DNA from: Sweltsa coloradensis
Lineage: Eukaryota; Arthropoda; Insecta; Plecoptera; Chloroperlidae
Assembly (NCBI GenBank): GCA_024449915.1
Contig: JAMZAV010003183.1
Location: 1-64,000, forward strand
DNA length: 64,000 nucleotides
Direction of reading: 5' to 3'
A model generated the notes under the pieces. The model was not told the origin of the DNA, made no database searches, and saw nothing but the letters and a program-made list of their open reading frames with translations. Below, piece after piece: positions 1-11,150 of the stretch (positions are counted from its first letter, which is position 1; every line of letters starts with the position of its first letter). The position numbers were made by a program, and so were the translations under genes.

Positions 1-235
1 GTCACTCTTGTTGGTCCTAGCTGCTCCATGTCATATTGACCCCCTGTTAATACTAGGTGGAAACCTTGGTATATGTTACCCTTGTTGGTCCTAGCTGCTC
101 CATGCCATATTGACCCCCCTGTTAATACTAGGTGGACCTTGGTATAAGTCACCCTTGTTGATCCTAGCTGCTCCATGTCATATTGACCCCCCTGTTACCC
201 CTAGCTTAAACTTTCCCCACTGACACTAGCGAGCC
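1..235. repeat. Tandem repeat, period about 74 bp
   Basis: Three adjacent copies start near 1, 75 and 148. Each carries CTTGTTG(G/A)TCCTAGCTGC, then a TGACCCCCCTGTTA-like segment and ACTAGGTGGA. The array is cut by the window edge and decays after about 200. The next 400 bases (to about 650) hold scattered CTAGCTG-like words but no clear period and no gene. Confidence 0.8.
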
Positions 236-654
236 CTTGCTCACTCATATCAGAGTTACACCCAGCTTGAACTAAATATGACTGTTCCTAGCTGATCACA
301 ACCGATCCTGGCCATAAAAGATTCCTTATAGCTTCTAGCCCATAACTGAACCTAGCTTGCACTTGCTGTTTCTTTTCTTGCTGCATCTATCTGGTCCATG
401 CCCTAGCTGCACCAAGTGAACCCTTGCAGCTCCTTGACCCCTATGCACATCTTGTCGCCTCCATTTCTATATGTTCCTTGGCAGCACTTACTAAACCTTG
501 TATGGCTCTTAGCCTGTCTGGTCCCTTTCCTTGTGCATCGTATCTCGTCCTTGTTACTTCTTGACCTATGCATTTTTGTCCTGGTTCGTCCCAACGATTT
601 TAGGCTTAAGGATCAACCAGGATCAACAAGAATTTTCATCAGGGACACGAAAAC

Positions 655-2445
655 TGAATGAAAGTAACTGGTAGAGGAACATACTGGATTCAACTGCTTT
701 CACTGGACTTTGCTTGACACTGGATTTGACTGGATGTAACTGGTAGAGGCCCGATAAACACTGGATTAAACTGATTTACTGGATTTTGCTTGACACGGTT
801 TTGCGGAGAAACGGTAGAGGATCAAGGGGTTTAAACTGACTTTCACTGGACTTTGCTTGCACTGGTTTTGACGGGATGAAACTGGTAGAGGCACGGATTC
901 CTGATTTTCCACGGGACTTTGCTTGCAGGGGGGATTTGACTGGCTGACTGGTAAGGATAAAACCTGGATTCAACTGACTTTCACTGGATTTTGCTTGCCG
1001 GGGATTTGACTGGTGTAACTGTAAGGAAACTGGTTTAAAATGACTTTCACTGACTTTGTTTGACTCGGGTTTTGACGGATTAACGGGAAAGGATCACACT
1101 GGATTCAACTGATTTTTCACTGACTTTTCTTGATACTGCTTTCACTGGCTGTACTGGTAGAGGATCACACTGTTTTCAACGACTTTCACTGGACTTTGTT
1201 GACAGGGGGTTTTGACTGGATGTAACTGGTAAGGAACAACGGGATTCAACTGGCTTTCCGGGCCCTTTACTTAAACAGTGGATTTCTGGATGTAGCTGGA
1301 AAAGGATCACACGGGATTTAATGGTTTTTCACTGGACTTTGCTTGACCGATTTGAATAAAGAAACTGGTAGAAAAACACACTGGTTCAACTGGTTTTCAC
1401 TGGACTTAATTTGCAGTGGATTTGACGGCTGTACTGGAAAGGGGATCACCGGGATTAAACTGACTTTCATGGACTTTGCTTGACACTGCATTTCACTGAC
1501 AGTAAATGGTAGAGGAAACAATGGATTAAACTGGTTTTCACTGGACTAACTTGACTGGATTTGACTGGATGTAACTGGTAGAGGTCAACTGGATTCAACT
1601 GGCTTTCACTGGACTTTGTTTTACCTGCATTTCACTGACAGTAAATGGTAGGGGAACACACGGGTTTCAACGGCTTTCACGGGACTTAACTTGACAGTGG
1701 ATTTGAGGGCTGTAACGGGTAGGATCACCGGTTTAAAACTGCTTTCACTGGACTTTGCTTGACACTGAAATTTAATGAAAGAACGGGTAGAGGAACACAC
1801 TGGATTCAACTGGCTTTCACTGGATTTGCTTGAACTGCATTTCACTGGCTGTAACGGGAAAAGGTCACACTGGTTAAACTGACTTTCATGGATTTGCTTG
1901 ACCGCTTTGAATAAAAGTAAATGGTAAGGAACACACTGGATTAAACTGGCTTTCACTGGACTTTGCTGAAAACTGCTTTTTCACTGGCTGTAACTGGTAG
2001 GGGAACAACTGGATTCAAACGGTTTTTCACGGGACTTTGTTTGACACGGGATTTACTGGATGAAACTAGTAGGGGTCACACTGGTTTCAACTGACTTTCA
2101 CTGCACTTTGCTTGACACTGGATTTGACGGATGTAACTGGTAGAGGATCACACTGGATTAACTGACTTTCACGGACTTTGTTTCCTGGATTTGACTAAAT
2201 GTAACTGGTAGAGATCACCTGGATTCAACTGACTTCCCTGGACTTTGCTTGACACTGCTTTCCGGGGCTTAACTGGTAAAAAACACACGGGATTCAACGC
2301 GTTTAAACTGGCTTTAGTTGACACTGATATGCTGGTGTTACTTTTTGAGGATATACTGGATTCACGACTTTCACTGGCTTTGCTTGACACTGCATTTGAA
2401 TGAAATAACTGGTAAGGAACACACTGGATTAAACTGACTTTCACC
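655..2445. repeat. Degenerate tandem array, period about 70 bp, roughly 25 copies
   Basis: The unit runs ACTGGTAGAGG, then GGATTCAACTG, ACTTTCACTGGACTTTGC, TTGACACTGGATTTGACTGG. It recurs with spacings near 70 across 1.8 kb. Units differ by many single-base and short indel changes. Several reverse-strand open frames here (for example 1621-1956) only reflect the repeat's periodic lack of stops and have repetitive translations. This looks like a minisatellite or satellite block; no transposon ends were seen around it. Confidence 0.85.
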
Positions 2446-3765
2446 AGACTTAAGACAAATTTTTTTTAAAAACTTTTTTATTTATGAAATAAAAAAACCC
2501 CACCTTATTGATCGGGAAACAAGACAAAATTTACCTACGAATTTTTTTCTCATTAATAAAATCATAAAATCATTCTTTTTCTGTTCGGGTTTCTTTTATA
2601 GTTTGCAATTTTTTGTATCATTCTTTTTTCTTGTTAACTCTTTTTTTTATTTAATTTTTTAAATCACCTTGGGTACATAATTGTACATACTATTTAACGT
2701 CAAGTTTGCTTAAATCTAAGTTGTCTAGCATTAAGTATGAATATTTAATATTTTGTTTAAAAATAAATACATTCAAATCAAATTATATACATAAGAAATG
2801 TGAAAGATGCAGTTAAAGTCTGAAAAATATATGTATTCGTTGCATATTTGCTTGACATGCAGTCACGATACCGGACGCATGCAGGGGTTTGGGGCAAGCT
2901 ATTTTTAATATGAAAATTTTAGAAACGCATGTTCTTATTTTCGATATCCGGATTTTTTTTTCATGTTTAGATCGAAAAATTTTTTTTTGTGCCTAAATAT
3001 ATCGGTGTAAAGAAACCACTAAACCCACGTTTTTGGGAAATTTATTTTTTGTTATTTTATATTTTGATCGACCTTACGGACTTTTTTCTGGAAGAAAAAA
3101 CATAATTATCATTCCCTCATTTTTCGATAGGGTCACAAAAATTCATTTTGAAACATAATTTTAAAAACAACTTAAGTCAATGGACATCTTAGGTGTTTCT
3201 AAAATTATTTTTCATGATTTTCATTTCACCCCTTTTTTAAGGGCGGTGTTGCATTGGTTTAACAGCAGGGGCGCCCTCTGGGGGTGTCAGGCCTGAAACC
3301 CCCTCGGATTTTTTTGGAGCACCCCCAAAACAAATATTCAAAATTAAAAAAGGGTTTATTCATCCATTCCTAACCCCCCCCCTTGAGATTCCTATTTTGA
3401 TTGCGCAGCAATTATTTTACCCTATTGTGCCTTTTCGATTTTTTACGTGTTTTCTAGAAAATTTTTGAAAATTTTCTCCCAAACGTAAAATTTTTTAAGC
3501 ATACCGATTTTCAAATAAAACTCGCTCCCCCCCCCCCCCCCCCCTCTAGATACGTGACATTTTTTTTTAAATAATTAGTAAAAACTAAAAATTTGAAATA
3601 AACCCCCATAAATCAGGGCTAATCCGCCCCCAAAAAATACCCCAAAAAATGAAAATTTTCAAAAAGGGAAAATTTTTACTAGGAAAACCCAAATCTTTAA
3701 TAGACAATGGGCACCATGTGTCAACATTACAATGGAAAAAGCCGTAGGTGTTTAATCAAAGAAAT
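2446..3765. other. A+T-rich gene-free stretch with a poly-C tract
   Basis: No coding signal was found. There are many A and T runs and a C run of about 18 near 3527-3545. Near 3265-3315 a G/C-rich phrase (GGGGCGCCCTCTGGGGG) resembles one near 6070, so both may be pieces of one old repeat. Confidence 0.5.
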
Positions 3766-4005
3766 TTTTTAAAAAATCGAAAAAATAGAAAAATTGTGTT
3801 TTTATCAGAATATATTTTTTGATTGCGCTCAAAAACGTGGCGTTCAAAGTTCGAGATTTCGAAGGTCCCAGAAAATTTCATCGCAATTGAGTATGGGTTT
3901 AGCCTGAATCGTGTTAACAAACACACAAAACTACAACAAAAAAACGTTTTTTTTTCTCCAGTGTAGTAAAAGGGAAATTTTCGCTTCGCTCACTCGCTCA
4001 CCCAA
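3766..4005 (-). mobile_element. Fragment of Helitron-like family F2
   Basis: The stretch shares its order of phrases with the F2 copies at 16764-17527 and 43193-44377: a segment with GCTCAAAAACGTGGC, then GAGATTTCGAAG, then a C/T-rich end TTCGCTTCGCTCACTCGCTC followed by CCCAA. On the reverse strand this is the F2 start (TTGGATGAGCG-like, then AGCGAAGCGAA). The other end is not present, so the copy is truncated or decayed. Confidence 0.6.
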
Positions 4006-4769
4006 AAAATGCACTTTTAAATTAAATGTGGGCCGATAGCGCCTAACAACTATAAATCGATGGATTGAACCGAAAAAAACTGCAGCATTGATATTAAATG
4101 GCAAAAACACTCTCGTGGCTCTTCTTCCAATGTCTACATTTTTTATTTTATCTTAATACTATACGTTTTGTTTATTTTTCAAATGATCTTATTCTTCATC
4201 CTAAACTTTACACAAAATTATACATAATTTAAAACCTACTTAAAGTGTACTCCACCCATGGCGTATCACTGTACAGGGGTGGATTTTAGGCCCTTGGCCC
4301 CAAAAAAATCCCACTTTAATTTTATATTCTGCAAATCACTGGTTTACGCAAAAATTAAATTCGTCGATAAATTTCTCTTTTTTTCCGTTCGAAAAACCCC
4401 CCTTATAACTTCTTCTAAATCTACAAAAAAACAATTTTTTAAAAATACGTATTTTATTTTTTTTTTAACCCACATTTTTATTTTTGTAGGTTTAAATCGA
4501 AAGGGATCTACATATAGCTGTTTTTATTTACTTTCCCATTTAAACTCGTCCCGGGTTGTCTGAAAAATTTTCAGCCAATCTGTTCAGCTTTGGCTGTTTT
4601 CCGGGTACACACACACACATCCCACACTACCAACGTACAAAAGAAAAATAAGCGCCGTTTTGATATGAATTGTATCCTACCCCCCTTCGCTCCCTCTTCA
4701 ATTACTGATAAGTTTTGGGGGGTTTTGATGCTAGTGCATATTCCCAGTAAACACAACACCACTCAGAAT

Positions 4770-5560
4770 TGGTTTTTTTTTTGTCACATGCTCACAAAGT
4801 CATCCCCACACTTGTAAGCAAAATGTAGATGAATGTACTGAATTAATATTCCTGCAAAAATCAAACCTTTGAGTCCTCTCTATTAGCACCAGAGTTAACC
4901 CAATATAGAAAATTTTCTTTTTGCTCTCAAGTTTTCCAGAACTGTCACTTTGATACTACATTTTATTCACACCGAAAGTCCTCACATCTGTATGACTTTC
5001 GAGCTGTTTGTGAGCAAAATTTTGTATTTTTTTTATTTTGATGGAATTCCTCACATTGTGTGGGGTTTTGAGTCGGATTTAAAAAGTACCTTTTTTATTT
5101 TTTTACCCCAAACGCATGGTTGTTATTTGTCACATTCTTACCCCCCAAACAAAAACTCGGATCCCTTTAAATTTTAAGCTAAATTTAATTCCCCAAGTGT
5201 TACTGAACTATCCTTTGAAAAATTTTTTTTTTGCATCAAAGTCCACACATCTGAGTGACTTTAAGGCGTTTGTGAGCACATTTGTATTTTTATTTTTTTT
5301 TATTCACTCACATTTGTGGGGGTTTTAGTAGGATTTGATAAGTCCTTTTTTGAGATTTTATCCTAAAGCATGTTTTTAATTTGTGAGCAATTATTTGTCA
5401 CATAGTTACCTCTCCACACAAATCGGGATACCTACCTTACTTTAAACTGAATTTAATTAACCCCGCATATTTCCTGAAAAGGGCCTTTGAACTAATCTTT
5501 ATTTACATCGAAGTCCCATATCTGTGATGCAAATTTGAGTATGACTTAACAATTTTTGCA
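4770..5560. repeat. Tandem repeat, period about 265 bp, nearly 3 copies
   Basis: AAGTCCTCACATCTG at about 4976, AAGTCCACACATCTG at about 5240 and AAGTCCCATATCTG at about 5512 start equivalent units. Each is followed by a GTGAGCA word, a CACA(TT)TTGTG-like hairpin, GGGGTTTTG/AGT and a TTTGTCACAT word. A partial earlier unit may start near 4790. The open frames inside it are AT-rich and unconvincing. Confidence 0.7.
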
Positions 5561-7741
5561 AAACTAAAACTAAAAAAATTTTTAAATAATAAGGGAAAAC
5601 AAAGTGATAATGAAATATTAATTTATGCATTTTTTTATTGAATTGTTTCAAATTTTTAAAATTCTATTAAAAAAGAAGTTAAAAAGAGAGGGACTATTTT
5701 GCAGCGTTGTTGTGGTGAAGGAACAAAATTATCAATGATTCCTGATGTCCATAGCGTCGTCACTTGACGTTCTTTGGGTTTTTTAACAACATTTTATTTA
5801 ATTGCAAATGTTTATTCTTTTAGAAATGCTAATAGCGATGCTACTGCTCACTGTTGCTGTCAATGCGACAAAAAAAAACAGCCAAAAACATATTTTTTTT
5901 CTATGATCTAAAATGACTATTTATTGGTGCCCGGTAGGCAGAAGGCCGTTGTGAAATTCAATGATTTCTGTATAGGGGGCACTCACGTTTTTGCCCCTCG
6001 CTAAACATTGCGAAAACAAAACCATCCTCGGGGAAGACGATTTGGGCTGGCAGAGCGTAATACACGCCAGGGGCGTGGCCCGGGGTTTAAACCCCCTCCG
6101 CATAAAACAAGGGTTTTTGTAATAATCCCCCACTCCAAAATACAAATACTCAAACATAGACATGCATCAAAGAAATAAAACCAGTGGAACGGCTTAGTAC
6201 CACGCTAGAATATGCAATAAAAATAACGAAAAACAATAATTGAGACCAGTCATCTTTTTCCATGTATACGTACATCGCCCTTTGGGTGATATTTTATTCT
6301 ATGTAGCCTTCCATTTATGTTCATGACAAATGAAGGCAAATTTGGACTTCATTTTGTCTTTAAAATATTTAAACCCAAAACCACCAAACACTTATACAAT
6401 TTTATTTTTTAAGGCAAGTAGACAAGTAAAAAATTTCCAATTTAAAACTATTTGCATTGTTAAAAGAAATAAAACCACGACTATCTGTAATATTACTTAA
6501 AAACGCATTTTCAACAAAGTAAACATGCATGTTTTTTTATACCCTTCTCCATAATTATTACTTTTAATAAATTATTTAAGGGCGTTAACGCTATGCTTCA
6601 TTATCGGTTTAGGAAAAATGTTTTCTTTTTGGTTTTAGGGTAAAACCGGGTTTGATGATCCCTGTTTGGAATCGCACCAAAAGAATCATAATTCGAATTA
6701 AAAAACTCTAAATTATTGGGATAACTGACACTACTCATCTAATGTTTATTATCCCACAATAAAATTCCCCCCAAGCAGAGAGGAAGATAGAGGACGGATC
6801 TTAAAAAAAAAATTATTAAATTTTCAAATATTTAAAAACAAGTCGGAAAGTCAAAAGAAATTCCAAATCCTCTTGTTAAAACCTAAAACCATGTTGCCCC
6901 AAATGTAACTTAATCAAATTTTTTCCCCTAGAACCAATATTTAGGCACACATTATTGCAAATCCGAAAAGATTGCCCCTCGTCAATACGTCGACTCTATA
7001 GAATGAGTAACAATCTCGCATCAAACATCGCAACAGACAGCTCTTTTTTATAGAGACAAAAACGTCGAGTGCCAGAATGCAACTGTTTTTATCTCCACGT
7101 TTATTTTCAGTACAAAGCTGTGTTTTTTATCTCCAAAGCTATGTTGAATATTGCAACGGAATCAAATGCAACTGTTCTATCTCGAAAAAAACCAATAAGA
7201 AACTCTATAAAATGTTTTTCCCGCCCCGGCCGTTTTGAAATGGGGACCCCCCCGATTTTTGGTGAAAGTAATGACACTTTATTTATGAAACCCACGATTA
7301 ATAGATATAACACAAACTTTAAAATGTGTCGTTTTATTTTTTTTGTTTGTTTTTTTTAACCCTTTAAAAAGTTTACATGCACAGAAAAACTTGTATTGAC
7401 ATGTAGATTAGTAGCAGTAGGGCCCTATGCCCTTCCCAGCTTAGGACCTACGTACGTTGTCGAAAACTGAAAATCGAATTAAATTTTGGGGCCACCTGAA
7501 AAATTCAATCCTTCGCTCAAAACTATAGCTGTGAGATAGAACTTTGGCTTCTGACACGCAAAGTTTTGGCTTAACATCAAAAGGGATTAATGTGTATTGT
7601 AATGGGGTTTTTTTTTAATTTTATTAGTAATATATTTTTTTAGTAAAATGTTTTTTTCTGACTGTAGTAAATGTACGTGTGTTTTTTGTTTTTTTACTTC
7701 CCCCGGCTAAAAGTCTTGGTTTTTTAAATTATTATAAAGTA
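5561..7741. other. Gene-free A+T-rich stretch
   Basis: No supported gene, RNA or complete element. A G/C-rich segment at about 6060-6100 (GGGGCGTGGCCCGGGG) resembles the one near 3270. The short open frames at 5921-6163 and 7069-7359 have compositions that match the local A+T bias rather than protein. Confidence 0.5.
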
Positions 7742-8501
7742 CTAGGAAAAAGCTAAAGTCCCGCCGCTTGATGGGTGAGCGTTTTTTTTTAAATTTTTTG
7801 TTTTTCGTTTTGTGGTTTGTTCGCACTTTTCCCTTTTCAAGTGCTTTTTTAATGCTTGTAGATGATTGTTGTCAAATTTCATTGTTACTTGTTTATTATA
7901 TTATAAAATTAAAAACTCATATTAAAACCTTTATTTTTTGTGAATTCTACTACTTTTTCCAAAATTTTTTTTCAAAAAATTTCTACACCCATAAACCCTT
8001 AATGCCCTGTGTAATCTAACGTTTTTACCCCCCCCCGTTTTGGTCAGAAAGGCCCCAAAAGTGACGAAAAAAATCGTACTAAAAATTGAAAAAAAAAATA
8101 TTAAAAAAATTTATTTCTATGAATTCTAGCTAAATTTTTTTTAAATTTTTCTTTTAAAAGGTACATCCCATATCCTAATGTCCATGTGAAATTGAACTTG
8201 TAGCCCCACCAGTTTTTGGGCAAATCGGGCCCAAAAGTACGAAAATATCGCACTAAAAATCGAAAATAATTGTAAAATACATATTCTGAAAATATTTCTT
8301 CGTTGTACCCAAAAAAAAAAAACACCTCTAAGTTCAAGAAAACGAAGGGCCTTTTAAAATTTTTTTTCAAGTCGCTATCCCTTTGCCCGGGGAGAGAGCA
8401 AAAAAAAAACGAAAAAAAAAAAAAAAAAACACCGGGGAAAATTTTTTTGGGGGGGGCATTGAAAAAGAAATCTTCGCTTCCGCTCGCTAAAGCTCATCCA
8501 A
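7742..8501 (-). mobile_element. Helitron-like element, family F2, near full length
   Basis: On the reverse strand the element starts TTGGATGAGC, followed by an AGCG/GAAGCGAAG stretch, and ends TTTTTCCTAG. Its 3' region has CGGCGGGACTT, as in the copy at 16764-17527. Length is about 760 bp, against 764 bp for that copy and about 764 bp for the 43.2-kb copy once its insertion is removed. It carries no coding capacity, so it is non-autonomous. A CTAG 3' end and lack of an obvious target duplication fit rolling-circle elements; this is family knowledge, not proof. Confidence 0.65.
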
Positions 8502-8943
8502 ATTAATTCTGCTTCCATATACTTTTTAACTAAAAAATAAAAAACTTCATAATTATGTCAAGTACGAACAATACTATTTAAAAACCAAAAAAACACACTA
8601 TTAATTAGGTAGGGCCCCAGCGCGTCCATGTCTACATATTTTCGCGATTTGCTGTTGTATCCTATATAGGGGGTTATTTTTCTGTAAAAATTATCGTCTT
8701 CTGTGGCGCTACGGTCTGGTTTTGGCTTTCAGATGCAGGGTTTCCAGTCGGGTCGAGTTCAAGTCACCCTCATCATGATAAACTTGTAACTTTTTAATTG
8801 TGTCAATTTAACATTGCTGTGTATCCATTTCAGGTCATGATTGGTGTAGGAAGGGAATTAAAAAGTGAAATTAGTATTTAATTAATATTTAAAAATTTTT
8901 CAATCTAATTTTTTTGTTTGCTTATTTGCTACTAAGCGCGTTA

Positions 8944-9370
8944 CAGGCGCGTGGATGGTGCCAGAGGGTTTTCCTTCCAGTTATATCCCCTCAAAACCCC
9001 CGTATTCCATTGGAACTATTGCCAAGGTTTCCATTCCCGTAATTCCCCTAGACACATATTCCAGTGGAAACTATTGCCAGTGGTATCCATTCCAGTAAAA
9101 CCACCTAAACACAAAATTTTCCCTTGGAACTATTGCCAGAGGTTTCCAGTTCCGTAATATCCACTTAGAGCCAGCATATTCCAGTGGAAGCTATTGCCCG
9201 TGTTTCCCGTTACATCCCTTAAGAACATACCAGTAATGTCCAGTTAATATCAGCTTATACATGTTCCAGTTATTTCCATTCAAAATGGAACCATAAGCTA
9301 CTTACTTCCAGTTAAGGGAGTCCAGTCATGTCCAGTTCCAGTTCCAGTAACCATTTCGTAAACTGGAAAT
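8944..9370. repeat. Tandem repeat, period about 56-61 bp, then CCAGT-rich tract
   Basis: ATTCCATTGGAACTATTGCC near 9004 recurs in variant form near 9059, 9118 and 9179. Each is followed by GGTTTCCATTCC-like words. From about 9230 to 9370 the array breaks into short CCAGTT/CCAGT units and a small inverted repeat. No gene. Confidence 0.75.
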
Positions 9371-9389
9371 GACTGGAATTTTTAGCAGG

Positions 9390-9626
9390 GATTTTGAGCA
9401 TGTTTCAAGCCATTTTTTCACCAAGAAGGAATAATCGTACCCCAATAAAATTTGGCATGTGTTGTCAGGTACCTAAATCCCCTCGATTGTGATAGTTTTC
9501 AAGTTCACATCACGTTACATGACGGCTGGGTAACACCTCGAAATCACCCCAACTCTGCTTGGTGTATAAGGTGCTTGAGTGTGTAGCGCACCGCGGCTTG
9601 GCTGCGGCGCCCTAACGGGCACCTAG
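9390..9626 (+). mobile_element. Helitron-like family F4, 3' part
   Basis: Shared with 58390-58634 over its full length and with 49395-49459 at its end: TTTTGAGCATGTTTCAA, later CCTAAATCCCCTCGAT, CACCTCGAA, TGTATAAGGTGC, GCGGCTTGGCTGCGGC. It ends with a short hairpin, GCGCCC-TAAC-GGGCAC, followed at once by CTAG and then AT. A terminal hairpin next to CTAG is typical of rolling-circle elements. The 5' end was not located. Confidence 0.6.
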
Positions 9627-10790
9627 ATGTGATTTGCTTCCTAAACACCTTCCCCCTCCTTAATTATAGGCCTACGGCCGTAGGCCATCACCTATAAACC
9701 TTATAACTTCGTCCCACCTAACCTTAGGGTTTTCTGACATTACAGATTATTATTTGTATTGGACAAATTGCACCCGAAAATACATGAGTGGAGATGGAGT
9801 GCGATCACTTTATACCGCAATGATCCGCCATGTTGTTTTTGTAGTGCTGCCATCTACCATGACTTTTTTTGGCCAATAATATAGCATCGATATTATTACA
9901 CTATTACTTCAGCTGATGCACATTCTTTCACCGCACTATTGAATGATGATATAGTGTTCGTCAAGATCGTAGAGCACATTCTAGAGCTCTATTCATGAAG
10001 AATTACACGCCCACTTAAGGCTGGATGTCCCCATAGCGCTCTGTATGTGCAGAGGTCTACTAAATATTTTTTTAAAGCACTTTCCTGCTGTCTAAAATCT
10101 TTCAAATTACTTTGTGAAACACATGAAGGATTGAATTTTGTCATACTATTTTTACAATTAGCATAATGTTTCGATTTTAAATGGGACAGACCTATATGCA
10201 AATTTTTCTCATAAGAAATGGACTGGATCATGAGATAAATGTGTGGTTTTCTCAAAACAAAAATTTTAAAATACTATTAAACCAGTTTCAAGAGTAAGTA
10301 TCAATATTCTCATTAATATGGAAGAACTATTTAAATCAATATAAACAGCTTTCGCGCGTTTTTACTAATGTACGTCTGTGAGCTCGCGCTCTGGTGTTTG
10401 TGGCAATTTTAGGAACTCTTTGAACGTTCCTTCCAGACAGCAAAAGAGCAGCCGATGAAAAGGATGGGCCAAGCGGAGCTCTTGACCCTTCTACGGGCTG
10501 CAGTTCCAGGTAAAAGCAAAGCCTCTCGTCGTGTTATGAATGGCATGGGACTACAAGGGACCAAATAAATGTTTTCAACTACCATGTCCAAACAGATTTT
10601 TCTAGTGGGAACAAATTGAGAAGAGTTCTGGATTTAGAATCCGTAAAACTCAAATGTCCGATTTGAACGTTCTCTTTGGACTGCAGAAACTATTATTTAT
10701 TTGTAGCACTTACATAGCCTACATATACTAATAATCAAATATATCAATCTAGTGGATCAAACGTTATTAATATTAATATTTAAGCAATCC
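9627..10790. other. Gene-free stretch
   Basis: No supported gene. The reverse open frame 9989-10255 has no recognisable domain. A 26-base word at 9950-9975 recurs inverted at 15704-15729 (see findings). Confidence 0.4.
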
Positions 10791-10794
10791 AGAA

Positions 10795-10882
10795 ATTAAA
10801 AAATCCACCCCGATCGGGGTTCGAACCCGAGTCGCCCACTTTCCGGGTGGAGGGCCTTAGCCAACTAGACCACTGAGACGGT
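10795..10882 (-). tRNA. tRNA-like remnant (pseudo-tRNA or SINE head)
   Basis: Read on the reverse strand, an A-box-like TGGTCTAGTTGG and a B box GGTTCGAACCC are correctly spaced. A T-arm TCGGG/CCCGA and an anticodon arm CCAC/GTGG can be folded; the loop would read GGA, but position 33 is C instead of U. The acceptor stem pairs poorly with several G-U and mismatched positions. I call it a tRNA-derived remnant, not a functional gene. Confidence 0.45.
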
Positions 10883-10929
10883 AACTATTTAACTTCTGTA
10901 TTGTCGTTTCACGTTATTATTACGTTATT

Positions 10930-10946
10930 ATTAATACAATAATAAA

Positions 10947-10986
<40 letters not shown>

Positions 10987-10993
10987 TAATAAA

Positions 10994-11050
<57 letters not shown>

Positions 11051-11150
11051 TTTTATGTTCTGAAAATGTATATTGCAAAGTAGGGTACAGTAAAAATTAT
11101 TATTATTATTATTATTATTATTAGCCTATTATAATTATTATTATCGTAGC
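10930..11150. repeat. AAT/ATT microsatellites
   Basis: An (AAT)n run spans about 10937-11050 with small breaks, followed by an (ATT)n run at about 11097-11122 and scattered ATT after it. A poly-G run at about 11171 and a poly-C run at about 11454 lie just downstream. Confidence 0.95.

Noticed and set aside
8690..8765. tRNA-like phrase (TGGCGCTACGG ... GGGTCGAGTTCAAG)
   Set aside because: A and B boxes are only approximate, and no cloverleaf with a proper acceptor and anticodon arm could be drawn.
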